This document shows positions 1-7,406 of a stretch of 18,157 bases of DNA, in pieces. The stretch is from JBEKTY01 sp049515555 (GTDB taxonomy: Bacteria > Planctomycetota > Planctomycetia > Pirellulales > Thermoguttaceae). The position numbers and the translations under genes are program-made. Under the pieces are notes generated by a model. It saw nothing but the letters and a program-made list of their open reading frames with translations, was not told the DNA's origin and did not search any database. The stretch lies in NCBI GenBank assembly GCA_049515555.1, contig JBEKTY010000162.1:1-18157 (forward strand), read 5' to 3'. Every line of letters begins with the position of its first letter. Position 1 is the stretch's first letter.

Positions 1-320
1 TTGACGCCCGGCCGGAAGCTCACCTTGCGGGTCTCGCGGACCAGGGTCAGGTCTTCCGAGTTGTAGATCGTCAGTTGCACGCTGTGGCGGGCCGGGACGG
101 TCGAAAGATCGACGTTCTCGGCGGCTACCGGCCGTGCGGCCAGCAGGACCAGCCCCAGCGCTGCCGTGAGCCGGGTCACACCAAGGTAGCAGGCACACTC
201 CGTGTGCCGTCCTCTGAAGCGGAAAGAGGTTTGGCGAACGGCACACGGAGTGTGCCTGCCACTTTCCATGCCTTGAACGGTTACCCCGCCGCCCATATCC
301 TGAATCGCCATGGATCGCAT
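1..320 (-). CDS. Secreted DUF4139-type protein, N-terminal part (runs off left edge)
   Basis: This frame has no stop from an ATG at 320 to the window edge. A strong AGGAGG lies 7 bases upstream of that ATG. The first ~20 residues are followed by ~30 residues encoded by a palindromic repeat (186-284), giving a Cys/Arg/Thr-rich stretch containing RHTPCAV and RHTECACY. A classic signal sequence, TRLTAALGLVLLAARPVAA, comes next. The mature start (ENVDLSTVPARHSVQLTIYN, then EDLTLVRE) resembles the N-terminal region of DUF4139/mucoidy-inhibitor-like proteins and the neighbouring gene at 371-1651. It begins 50 bases after that gene on the same strand, so the two are probably one operon. A GTG at 179 beyond the repeat could give a shorter signal peptide but has no good ribosome-binding site. 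Function is unknown. The repeat within the leader is the odd point. Confidence 0.7.
   Translation of the reverse strand, partial: MRSMAIQDMGGGVTVQGMESGRHTPCAVRQTSFRFRGRHTECACYLGVTRLTAALGLVLLAARPVAAENVDLSTVPARHSVQLTIYNSEDLTLVRETRKVSFRPGV
186..284. repeat. Palindromic repeat family A, copy 1 (about 100 bp)
   Basis: This copy carries two hairpins, GGCACACTCCGTGTGCC and GGCACACGGAGTGTGCC, around a centre that contains CTGAAGCGGAA. The outer ends GTAGCAGGCACAC and GTGTGCCTGCCAC also pair. A second copy at 17173-17272 aligns along its whole length, including the flank CATGCC-TGAACG beyond the hairpins, so the unit is a defined element of about 100 bp. It lies inside the open frame of the gene at 1-320. 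Confidence 0.85.
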
Positions 321-340
321 CGCGTATCCTCCTTTGTAAC

Positions 341-369
341 TATTCACGGAGACTGTCCCCTTCGGCCGG
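341..369. repeat. Palindromic repeat family B, collapsed copy
   Basis: The sequence ATTCACGGAGACTGTCCCC followed by TTCGGCC joins the left end and right end of the family B element seen complete at 10782-10838, without the hairpin centre. It lies between the two DUF4139 genes, overlapping the stop codon of the upstream one. Confidence 0.6.
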
Positions 370-370
370 C

Positions 371-1651
371 TTACCACTCGTTCTTGAGAATCAGGTGCAG
401 CTTGTGGACGATCTTCTCGGCCTTGCCGTCGGCGCCGCGTGCCGGCAGCCGGGCGTGGAAGACCAGGTGCTCGAAGGTGCTCTTCTCCTGGTCCGGCCCC
501 TCGGCCAGCGTGGTAGACTTGCCCAGCTCCCACTGCACGTCGCGGCCCGTGTCGCCCGAGACTTCGTTGCGGATCGCCCGCACGTTCTCGGCCACGTCCA
601 GCACGACGGCCTTGTCCTTGAAGTTCTCGATCTCGTACTTGACGACCACCTCGCGGTCGTAGAGGTTGCCGGCGATGCGGCGCTGCTCGTTGCGGTCGAT
701 GGTGCGGCGGACGACGATGTCCTGGGCCACGCCCACGTACAGCCGCAGCTCGTCGTCCAAGGGGGTGAAGGCGCCCCAGTCCTCGCCGATAAAGGCCGTG
801 CCCCCGTGGCCGTCCTCCTGGAAAATGCGCACCTTGCCGTATTGCAGCGGCGCCACGCCCAGGTGATTGGCCCGGTCGTTCTTCAGCACGTAGTGCATCG
901 GCACCAGGAGCTTGTTCTGCGGGCGGTCCAGGTAGCCGTGGGCCTGCGGGTCGCAGGTGTAAGTCTTGCGGATGGGCACCTCGGCGAACCGCTCCACCAG
1001 CATCTCCTTGGTCTCGTTGATGCCGATGGGCTTGAGGAATCGCGGGCCGAAACCGGCCCACAGGCCCGTCGCCCCGAACGACTCGTTGGCCAGGTTCTGC
1101 AGCCGCATGTACTCGGCCAACGCGAGCGTCTGCTCGTCGTGCGCGGCCACGGCCCGGTAGTTGAAGCTCTTCGTCATGTTGCCCAACAGGTAACTGATCC
1201 GCACCCGGGCGGAACCGGAGCCGCTGGAGGACACCTGCCACACCAAGGCGGCCTCGTTGGGCGGATAGCTCACCGAAAGGACCTTCACGTCGAGGCCCTT
1301 GGCCTGGTCCTCGGGGGCGGGCTTGGCCTCCTTCGCCGCCCCCGCAGCACCCGCAACGCCCGCCGCCGCCGGCACGGCTCCGCCGCCGTTGCCCGCAATC
1401 ACGCGGAACACGATTGTGTTAGGGTCGATCTGCGTGTTGGCCCACGAAAAATCCACCTGGTTCACACCCTGCACCAGGGGCACGATCCGCTCCTCCTCGA
1501 CCAGCGTGGCGCTGGGGTTGTCCAACTGGATCTCCACCCGTTCCCGCACGGGAAGGGTAATCAACTTGATCCGCGCCAGGGCCGTCGAAGGCCCGGCCCA
1601 TACAATCGCGGCCACGACCAGCCAAAACGCCAAAGTGCTGCCAAATCGCAT
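371..1651 (-). CDS. Secreted DUF4139 domain protein
   Basis: The start is placed at 1651, where AAGGAG lies 8 bases upstream and the product begins with a signal sequence (FGSTLAFWLVVAAIVWAGPS, cleavage near TALA). The protein has 426 residues. The N-terminal ~100 residues contain the VEIQLDNPSATLVEEERIVP strand region and a loop ending in QVDFSWANTQIDP. A Gly/Ala-rich linker (~105-135) leads to the DUF4139 beta domain. Recognisable there are PLQYGKVRIFQEDGHGG, AFIGEDWGAFTPLDDELRLY and VGVAQDIVVRR, then VVVKYEIENFKDKAVVLDV near the C-terminus. Bacterial members of this family are periplasmic or surface proteins of unknown biochemical role. It is followed after 50 bases by a related secreted gene. 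The gene could begin further upstream at 1735, but that would bury the signal peptide. Confidence 0.85.
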   Translation of the reverse strand: MRFGSTLAFWLVVAAIVWAGPSTALARIKLITLPVRERVEIQLDNPSATLVEEERIVPLVQGVNQVDFSWANTQIDPNTIVFRVIAGNGGGAVPAAAGVAGAAGAAKEAKPAPEDQAKGLDVKVLSVSYPPNEAALVWQVSSSGSGSARVRISYLLGNMTKSFNYRAVAAHDEQTLALAEYMRLQNLANESFGATGLWAGFGPRFLKPIGINETKEMLVERFAEVPIRKTYTCDPQAHGYLDRPQNKLLVPMHYVLKNDRANHLGVAPLQYGKVRIFQEDGHGGTAFIGEDWGAFTPLDDELRLYVGVAQDIVVRRTIDRNEQRRIAGNLYDREVVVKYEIENFKDKAVVLDVAENVRAIRNEVSGDTGRDVQWELGKSTTLAEGPDQEKSTFEHLVFHARLPARGADGKAEKIVHKLHLILKNEW

Positions 1652-1693
1652 CGCAGTGCTCCTTGAAAAGGCCAAACTGCCGTATCGCATCGC

Positions 1694-1699
1694 ATTATA
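1694..1699 (-). promoter_or_regulatory. Candidate -10 box for the DUF4139 operon
   Basis: TATAAT on the minus strand, 43 bases before the start codon at 1651 and upstream of its ribosome-binding site. No clear -35 hexamer is visible at 16-18 bases, so the call rests on the -10 match and its position. Confidence 0.35.
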
Positions 1700-1735
1700 A
1701 GTGTAGGACCCAATAATAGACGCCGCCGCGGGCAA

Positions 1736-2154
1736 AACAGTTCCCTAAGAAGCGGGAAAATGAGAGTTAGCAAGGCTGTAAACGAACCACAAAGGCACGA
1801 AGACGCAAAGTTAATGAGAACAAGGTGTTAGCAGTGCCGGCCCACCTCCCGCGCCCCCCGGCTTCCCGGTCAAGCCGGCACCGTGCTGGCCCGAAAGAAA
1901 TCCGCCACGGCCCAGAGCGTGAGAAAGGCCGGCGACACGGGATCACTCCGCCAGCCGTTTCAGGGCCTCGCCGTATTGCTCATTACAGGCTGCCAAGGCA
2001 TCCTGGTCTGTAGACCGAGGCAAGATGGTCGGCCGCCGGCGAAAAGCTTGACACGGGCCTTGGCCGCCGTCTAGACTCAACCCCGGTTGGGCGGCCGGGC
2101 AACCCCGGCTGCGAGATCATTCCCTTTTTCCTCGGCAGTGAAGGAGAGCGAGCC
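1736..2154. other. Intergenic region between divergent genes
   Basis: No convincing gene. Near 1785-1810 it holds ACCACAAAGGCACGAAGACG, which matches a repeat common in many bacterial genomes (from memory) but occurs once here. On the minus strand, 1943-2032 reads as a protein-like tail ending DALAACNEQYGEALKRLAE and a stop, possibly a degraded C-terminus. The downstream gene has AAGGAG 8 bases before its ATG at 2155. Confidence 0.4.
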
Positions 2155-3489
2155 ATGAAGGATACGAACCGGATCAGCCGGCGTCGGGCGTTGGCCGCGG
2201 GCACGGCGGCCGCGGCTTGGACAATTGTGCCGCGGCACGTTCTGGGCGGGCCGGGCCAGACGCCACCCAGCGAAAAACTCAACGTCGCCGGCATCGGCGT
2301 GGGCGGCATGGGCTCCGGCGACGTGCAGAGCATCGGCGCCAGCCAGAACATCGTGGCCCTGTGCGATCCGGACCAGCGGGCCCTGGCCGGCAATGCCAAA
2401 CGCTTCCCGCAGGCCAAGCTGTACGCCGATTTCCGCAAGATGCTGGAAAGCCAGAAGAACATCGACGCGGTGACGGTGGCCACGCCGGACCACGTCCATG
2501 CCGCGGCCACCATGATGGCCCTGAAGATGCACAAGCACGTCCACTGCCAGAAGCCGCTGACGCACTCGGTGTTCGAGGCCCGGCAGATCGCCAAGGCCGC
2601 CGCCGAGGCCAAAGTGGGCACGCAGATGGGCAATTTCGGGCATGCCAGCGAGGAAGCGCGGCTCATCTGCGAGACGATCTGGTGCGGCGCATTGGGCACG
2701 GTCCGCGAGGTGCACGCCGGCTCGAACCGCATGCCCATGATCTCGCTGCGGGGGATTCCCCGTCCCAGCGACACCCCGCCCGTGCCCGCCGGGCTGGATT
2801 GGGACCTGTGGGTGGGTCCCGCGCCCATGCGGCCCTATCATCCCTGCTATCATCCGTTTTCCTGGCGGGGGTGGTGGGATTTCGGCACCGGCTGCCTGGG
2901 CGACATCGGCTGCCACCAGTTCTCGGCCGCCTTCAAGGCCCTCAAGCTGGGGCACCCTACCGCGGTCGAGGCCTGCTCGTCGAACCATCCCTACGGGCCG
3001 GAGGTGTCGCAGGAGTCCGCCCCGCTGGCCTCGATCACGCGCTGGTACTTCCCCGCCGAGGGCGAGCGGGAAGCCGTGACGCTCACCTGGTGGGACGGCG
3101 GCCTGAAGCCCCCGCGGCCCGAAGAGCTCGAGCCCGACCGGCGATTCGCCGACGACGACTGGCTGCTGATCGTGGGCGACAAGGCGAAGATGTACGGGCA
3201 CCGGCTGATCCCCGAGGCCAAGGCCCGCGACTTCGGCCGCCCGCCGACGAAACTCGCTCGCTCGCCCGGCCATTACCAGGAGTGGTACGAAGCCTGTAAG
3301 GGCGGCAAGCCCGCCGGCAGCGACTTCGTGCACCACGCCGCGCATCTGGCCGAGGTCGTGCTGCTGGGCAACATCGCCATCCGCACGAAGCAGAAACTCC
3401 TGTGGGACGGCGAGAACCTGCGGGTAACCAACTCGGAGGCGGCCAACCGCCTGGTCAATCCGCCGTATCGCGCCGGGTGGAGTTTGTAG
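2155..3489 (+). CDS. Tat-exported Gfo/Idh/MocA family oxidoreductase
   Basis: 444 residues. A twin-arginine leader (NRISRRRALAAG, residues 5-16) precedes a hydrophobic stretch and a mature domain starting near residue 35. The Rossmann dinucleotide motif is VAGIGVGGMGSGD (44-56), followed by the acidic strand end VALCDPD (67-73). The family's Lys-Pro pair appears as CQKPL (131-135), and GDIGCH with WWDFGTG marks the substrate-binding C-terminal domain. The family are NAD(P)-dependent dehydrogenases acting mostly on sugars and sugar derivatives. Planctomycetes carry many Tat-exported copies, presumably for polysaccharide breakdown, and a fucosidase lies about 8 kb away. The substrate cannot be read from the sequence. 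AAGGAG 8 bases before the ATG supports the start. It appears to be monocistronic. Confidence 0.93.
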   Translation: MKDTNRISRRRALAAGTAAAAWTIVPRHVLGGPGQTPPSEKLNVAGIGVGGMGSGDVQSIGASQNIVALCDPDQRALAGNAKRFPQAKLYADFRKMLESQKNIDAVTVATPDHVHAAATMMALKMHKHVHCQKPLTHSVFEARQIAKAAAEAKVGTQMGNFGHASEEARLICETIWCGALGTVREVHAGSNRMPMISLRGIPRPSDTPPVPAGLDWDLWVGPAPMRPYHPCYHPFSWRGWWDFGTGCLGDIGCHQFSAAFKALKLGHPTAVEACSSNHPYGPEVSQESAPLASITRWYFPAEGEREAVTLTWWDGGLKPPRPEELEPDRRFADDDWLLIVGDKAKMYGHRLIPEAKARDFGRPPTKLARSPGHYQEWYEACKGGKPAGSDFVHHAAHLAEVVLLGNIAIRTKQKLLWDGENLRVTNSEAANRLVNPPYRAGWSL

Positions 3490-3525
3490 GGATGGGGTGA
3501 GAGGAAGGCGATGGACGCACGTGCG

Positions 3526-3966
3526 TCATCGGCCTTCGGTGACTGTCTCTACCAGCTCGAATTCGGTTACGAGATGTTGTTTGTCCAGGGTAACGCGGAA
3601 GGCGTCGAAGAAACCGTCACGCCCCAACAAGAGGGGAGCGTCATCCGCGGCAAAGCAGAATGGAATCGTCAATCGGCAGCCCGTTTCGCGAACGCAAATG
3701 TCCAGCGGATGTATGGTTGCCTGGACGGCGCATTCTCTGCGTTGCGAAATACCATGCAATTCGATCATCTTGCCTTCTTGCCAGGTCAAACCGACCAGTT
3801 CGCACAACCGCCTTGGCCCGAGGCTGATGTCCGCCCCGGAATCTACCACGAACACCTCGCGCACGAACGAGCCCCGCGCCGTGCGCAGAAATACATCCAG
3901 AATCGGCAATCGTCTCTCGACGTCGTCCGGGCCGCGGAGGGTCCGCCACGGCTTGCTGAAGCTCAT
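3526..3966 (-). CDS. Retropepsin-like aspartic protease
   Basis: 146 residues. The active-site loop is VFVVDSGADISL (38-49, D-S-G-A-D), and the second half holds PLLLGRDGFFDAF (111-123), which fits the hydrophobic-hydrophobic-Gly pattern after the flap in retropepsin-fold proteins. One copy of the Asp-Ser/Thr-Gly motif implies that it acts as a dimer. No signal peptide or membrane segment is visible, so it is probably cytoplasmic. The ATG at 3966 overlaps the TGA of the upstream small gene (ATGA), indicating translational coupling; an in-frame ATG at 3981 is possible but less likely. Small proteins of this type are common in cyanobacteria and planctomycetes without known substrates. The partner gene suggests a two-protein unit. 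Confidence 0.8.
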   Translation of the reverse strand: MSFSKPWRTLRGPDDVERRLPILDVFLRTARGSFVREVFVVDSGADISLGPRRLCELVGLTWQEGKMIELHGISQRRECAVQATIHPLDICVRETGCRLTIPFCFAADDAPLLLGRDGFFDAFRVTLDKQHLVTEFELVETVTEGR

Positions 3967-4229
3967 CGGTAGACCATCCACTCGGGACGCTCGATACGGT
4001 CAATGATGAGGGATTGCAGGTCGCTGCCTTCCAGTTGGGCGAGCAGTGCGTCCAGCGAGTGCGCGACGGCGGTCACCTTGCGATCCTTGGCCGCAATCCA
4101 TTTTCCTGAATATTCGCGCATCGCGTCACAAGGAAGATTGAGGAGCCATTGAAGCGTTTCGTCACCGGCCCGGAACGCGCCTTCTTCCTCCTCGGACGGA
4201 TGCCATGTTTGGATTGGCGGTCGTGCCAT
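3963..4229 (-). CDS. Small DUF5678-like protein paired with the protease
   Basis: 88 residues starting at an ATG with AGAGG 9 bases upstream. An acidic N-terminus (PSEEEEGAF) precedes a core reading YSGKWIAAKDRKVTAVAHSL, then DALLAQL and LQSLIIDRIE. This matches the pattern of the short DUF5678 family: Tyr-x-Gly-Lys-Trp-Ile/Val, a charged turn, then Val-x-Ala and a helix with Leu-Leu. The function of that family is unknown. It is first in a two-gene unit and overlaps the protease start by ATGA. The frame is open further upstream to 4382, but that part is Arg/Gly/Trp-rich and does not look like a leader. The family assignment is from memory of the motif. Confidence 0.65.
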   Translation of the reverse strand: MARPPIQTWHPSEEEEGAFRAGDETLQWLLNLPCDAMREYSGKWIAAKDRKVTAVAHSLDALLAQLEGSDLQSLIIDRIERPEWMVYR

Positions 4230-4604
4230 CTTCAAGAACCTCTTGCCATCGGCCGGGGAAACGAGAACAAAGCATTGCGCTGCCATCATTCTATCCCGGA
4301 CTGCCAGTCCTTTCCAGCCCCATCCGATTGATCCTGGCGGCCGTGGCAGCCACCGGCCGCGGTAGCGAGACGAGCCCTGCACCGCCCGTCCGCCGTCGCC
4401 AGCGTTACCGGCCGATCGCTCGATTCGCCGATAACTCGTGGCGTGTCGCTGGAAGTCGGCTGATCGGCGGGCCTTCCGGCAAGCCGGGCCGCAACCAGGT
4501 CTTGGACGACGAATTCAGTGATGACCCTCTTCCGGCCTCCCTTTTTCCGGCTTAACCCTTTTTCCGGCTTACGCATTCGAGGCCCGGTCCGCTTTTCATA
4601 CCTT
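4230..4604. other. Intergenic stretch with no convincing gene
   Basis: Open frames exist on both strands but none has a plausible start or a protein-like composition. At 4539-4572 there are two tandem copies of CCTTTTTCCGGCTTA, and a diverged half-copy just before them (CCTCTTCCGGCC). Confidence 0.4.
4539..4572. repeat. Short tandem repeat, two 17-bp units
   Basis: Two adjacent units of CCTTTTTCCGGCTTAAC and CCTTTTTCCGGCTTACG, with a degraded unit immediately to the left. They lie downstream of the membrane-protein gene that ends at 4605. Confidence 0.6.
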
Positions 4605-5393
4605 CTATCGGATGAGCCTAGCAAGCTCCATCTTCTTTTGCGAGAACCGGCGATTCACTAACTCCGCGAACTTGGGGTCCAGACAGTAGATATCGCCAAT
4701 CTTTTTGTAAACGTCATAGGGAAGCTTAAGTCCACCCGACTCGTGAAGTTCCGTTTTCCCCCGGACATGGTGATCCTGAAACTGACCGAATACTTCAGCA
4801 TCCTCGGGTTCCATCAGGTAGTAATTGTCCGTTAGGATTTTGACAATATGTCGCGAATTCTCCTTAGCCAGGGCAAAGTATTCGTTGTTGACCGCAATGG
4901 ATGCGTTGATTTCGTCGGTACGCCCCTGGGGTGAGTGCTTCGCGGCGTTCTCGCCGCCGTACTCTGCGTGCATTGCCTGTTCGATGGTCCATGCACGCTT
5001 GTAAATGCTCTGGCTACCGGAAACAAAGAACTGCAATGGCCCATAAAGGTTGCGGAGTTGAGAATCGAGGTGGTCTATCCGCCGACGCCGCCGTTCGATC
5101 GACGAGTTCGCCCAAAACGAAACCAACGCGCTACCGAGGCCGCCGCCAAGCAAGCTGGCAAATACGTTTATTGTCGGCCAGAAAAACGACGGCGGAGTGA
5201 CGGCATCGGTAGTCTTCGGCGCCTCTGCCGTATTGGTATTGGTTGCGGGCTGCGCCGAGGTTGCAGCACCGGTCGCGTTCGGCATGTGCACGGTATTAGT
5301 GGTGCTGGCGGCGCGCGCCTCAGAGTCTTCGCCCCGACAGATCGAAGCCGCGAGCAAGAAAAGTGTTCCGAGTGTCAATCTATAAGCGTTCAA
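4605..5393 (-). CDS. Membrane protein of unknown function with cytoplasmic domain
   Basis: I place the start at a TTG (5393) because GGAGG lies 7 bases upstream and the product then begins with a clean signal sequence, MNAYRLTLGTLFLLAASICR. The protein has 262 residues. It shows a Thr/Ala/Asn-rich linker (28-66), a membrane segment (about 71-95, FFWPTINVFASLLGGGLGSA), a stop-transfer run of five Arg (101-105), and a mostly helical cytoplasmic domain starting with LDSQLRNLYGPL. The charged helix plus YGPL after a membrane anchor is seen in various orphan bacterial proteins of unknown role. This gene is visibly less GC-rich than its neighbours and lies next to a gene remnant, which suggests acquisition. 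The frame is open upstream to 5684, but that section has no ribosome-binding site. Confidence 0.65.
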   Translation of the reverse strand: MNAYRLTLGTLFLLAASICRGEDSEARAASTTNTVHMPNATGAATSAQPATNTNTAEAPKTTDAVTPPSFFWPTINVFASLLGGGLGSALVSFWANSSIERRRRRIDHLDSQLRNLYGPLQFFVSGSQSIYKRAWTIEQAMHAEYGGENAAKHSPQGRTDEINASIAVNNEYFALAKENSRHIVKILTDNYYLMEPEDAEVFGQFQDHHVRGKTELHESGGLKLPYDVYKKIGDIYCLDPKFAELVNRRFSQKKMELARLIR

Positions 5394-5523
5394 GTGAAAA
5401 CCTCCGAGGTATATTTCTATAGCGTTGGGCCCGGTTTTTCTAAAATGGGACTTGCCAACGGACAAGAAAAGGTCCCATCCACCAAACATGGGTGATCCAG
5501 GAAACGTGGCACTTGTTTGTCCG

Positions 5524-5733
5524 TTATGGCGTTCCACTTGGCAATAGAGGGTCGCTGCCGTGGAATGGCAGTGTCGATGCCCGCACTTTGTCCAGCAGTT
5601 CCCGCGTGCCGTGAGCATCGCACCAGCGGCGGATGTAATTCCAGTCGAGGCGCTCGCCTTGGACCGCAACGACGCCACGCGCATCCTCGGCGTCCTTTGG
5701 CCTGTTCAGCGACAACGCCCACCGCAGCTTCAT
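5524..5733 (-). pseudogene. Remnant: C-terminus of a nucleotidyltransferase-like protein
   Basis: A 69-residue frame opens with MKLRWALSLNRPKDAEDARG and continues VVAVQGERLDWNYIRRWCDA and HGTRELLDKVRAS. This matches, from memory, the C-terminal part of DUF6036/AbiEii-like nucleotidyltransferase proteins, where a Lys-Asp-x-Asp-Asp/Ala-Arg stretch is followed by L-D-W-x-Y-I-x-x-W and a C-terminal helix. The catalytic N-terminal domain with the Gly-Ser/Asp-x-Asp motif is missing. The same frame has a TGA not far upstream, and nothing recognisable precedes it. It is therefore most likely a truncated relic, although a short free-standing protein cannot be excluded. Confidence 0.55.
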
Positions 5734-5919
5734 GACGACGACAGTCCCTCCGCATCAATACCGGCATTATCACATGCCTCTTGGGGACCGTCAACGTGCC
5801 GTGTGCAGAACGCAGAAGCTCGGCATCTTCCGTCTTGAGTAGCGCCGGGCACGGGGTGCCTGACCTGCGGGGTTTCCCCGCCCTCCTACCTTATTCCGCC
5901 TCCTTCGCGAGAACCGGCA

Positions 5920-5949
5920 TTGCTCGCGGGCCGCGGCGGCGCGTACAAT
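5920..5949 (+). promoter_or_regulatory. Candidate promoter for emrA
   Basis: TTGCTC (5920-5925) and TACAAT (5944-5949) are separated by 18 bases, 25 bases ahead of the ATG at 5975. If real, transcription starts near 5956, which rules out the in-frame ATG at 5948. Confidence 0.4.
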
Positions 5950-5974
5950 GGTTGGCACCGCCAGAGGGATCCCG

Positions 5975-7384
5975 ATGAGTGACGTTGAAGCGGCGCCGCA
6001 GCCGGCCGTTGCGCCGAAGGAGAATGGGCAGGACGAAAACGGGGGATCGCAGCCGGCGGCCGCCCGGCGGCCGTGGGCTTGGCCCCTGATCGGGGCCTTG
6101 GCCGTCGCCGCGGTCGCCGCTGCCGTCGTCTATTACTTCTATTCCCTCGGCCGCGAGAGCACCGACGACGCCTTTATCGAGGGGCACATCGTGCCGGTCA
6201 GCTCGCGGGTCGCCGGCCACGTGGCCAAGGTCTACGTGTCCGACAATCAATGGGTCCGCGCGGGCGAGTTGCTGCTCGAGTTGGACGCGAAGGATTTCGA
6301 GGCCCGGCTGGCGGGCGCCGAGGCAGGTCTGGCCATGGCCCAGGCCGGGCATAACACGCGTTCCATCGGGGCCGACGTGACCGAGATCACCTCGACGGCG
6401 GGTGTGGACGAGGCCCGGGCCGCGGTCGAGGGGGCCCGGGCCGACGTGGCGACGGGCCGGGCCGCCGTGGCCGCCGCCGAAAGCCAGGTGGCGCAGGCCA
6501 AGGCTCAGCTCACCGCCGCCCGAGCGGGCCTGGAGGCGGCCCAGGCCGACGTGCGGGCCGCCGAAGCCCGACGCCAACTCACCCGCACCCACCTGGACCG
6601 CATCCGCGACCTCGTGCCCCAGCATGCCGTCTCGCAGCAGAGTTTCGACGAGTCGGACGCCGCGGACCGGGTGGCCGAGGCCGATCTGGCCGCCGCCCGC
6701 CAGCGGGTAAATGCGCAGGAGGCCACGGTCAAGCAGGGGCAGGCCGCGGTTACGGCCGCCGAGTGCGGGCTGACGCAGGCCGAATCGGGCGTGCTCGTGC
6801 GGCAGGCGGCCTCGGGCCGGGCCGAGGCCAAGCTCGCGGGGGCCAACTCCGCGCCCCGCCAGGTGGCCGAAAGCCGCAGCGAAACCCACGCCGCCGGGGC
6901 CCAGGTCGATCGTGCCGCGGCCGACCTTAAACAGGCCAAGCTAAACCTCTCCTACACGAAAATCTTCGCCCCCACCGACGGCCACATCACCCGCAAAAGC
7001 ATCGAGCCGGGGGCCTACGTCCAGGTCGGCCAGGCCCTCTTGGCGCTGGTCGAGCCCGACGTGTGGGTCGTGGCCAATTTCAAGGAAACGCAACTCACCC
7101 GCATGCGTCCCGGCCAGCCGGCCGTCGTACAGGTAGACGCTTATCCGGGCGTGAGCTTCGCCGCCCACGTCGACAGCATCCAGCGCGGCAGCGGCGCCCA
7201 TTTCAGCCTCCTGCCGCCGGAGAACGCCACGGGCAATTACGTCAAGGTGGTGCAGCGGGTGCCGGTGAAGATCGTCTTCGACGATCCCCGTCAGGCGGCC
7301 GAGCACTTGCTGGGCCCGGGCATGTCCGTCGTGCCGACGGTCAACGTCCGTGCGCCGCAGCCCGCCGCCGCGGAGACGAAATAG
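5975..7384 (+). CDS. emrA: HlyD/EmrA-family membrane fusion protein
   Basis: 469 residues starting at an ATG with AGAGGGA about 6 bases upstream. A polar N-terminus (1-32) is followed by one membrane segment (about 35-56). The first half of the lipoyl domain (TDDAFIEGHIVPVSSRVAGH, 63-82) contains the EmrA hallmark T-D-D-A-x-x-x-G. A very Ala/Gln/Glu-rich coiled-coil hairpin spans about 105-325, and the second lipoyl half with the barrel reads IFAPTDGHITRKSIEPGAYV then VWVVANFKETQL. The protein would sit in the inner membrane and bridge an MFS pump to an outer-membrane channel. The downstream MFS gene at 7535 and the TolC-type gene facing it support this. The coiled coil is repetitive in sequence and somewhat longer than in E. 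coli EmrA. The substrate is not predictable. Confidence 0.92.
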   Translation: MSDVEAAPQPAVAPKENGQDENGGSQPAAARRPWAWPLIGALAVAAVAAAVVYYFYSLGRESTDDAFIEGHIVPVSSRVAGHVAKVYVSDNQWVRAGELLLELDAKDFEARLAGAEAGLAMAQAGHNTRSIGADVTEITSTAGVDEARAAVEGARADVATGRAAVAAAESQVAQAKAQLTAARAGLEAAQADVRAAEARRQLTRTHLDRIRDLVPQHAVSQQSFDESDAADRVAEADLAAARQRVNAQEATVKQGQAAVTAAECGLTQAESGVLVRQAASGRAEAKLAGANSAPRQVAESRSETHAAGAQVDRAAADLKQAKLNLSYTKIFAPTDGHITRKSIEPGAYVQVGQALLALVEPDVWVVANFKETQLTRMRPGQPAVVQVDAYPGVSFAAHVDSIQRGSGAHFSLLPPENATGNYVKVVQRVPVKIVFDDPRQAAEHLLGPGMSVVPTVNVRAPQPAAAETK

Positions 7385-7406
7385 TGCAGTGGACCGCAGA
7401 AGCGAT

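Noticed and set aside
395..1666. Long open frame on the plus strand opposite the DUF4139 gene
   Set aside because: Composition is His/Val/Leu/Arg-rich with no domain, as expected antisense to a GC-rich gene. The minus-strand gene has a signal peptide, ribosome-binding site and family motifs.
2077..3345. 422-residue open frame antisense to the oxidoreductase
   Set aside because: Gly/Ala/His/Arg-rich shadow with no motif or leader. The plus-strand gene is unambiguous.
4286..4624. 112-residue minus-strand frame overlapping the end of the membrane protein gene
   Set aside because: No ribosome-binding site, no domain, Arg/Gly/Ser-rich composition.
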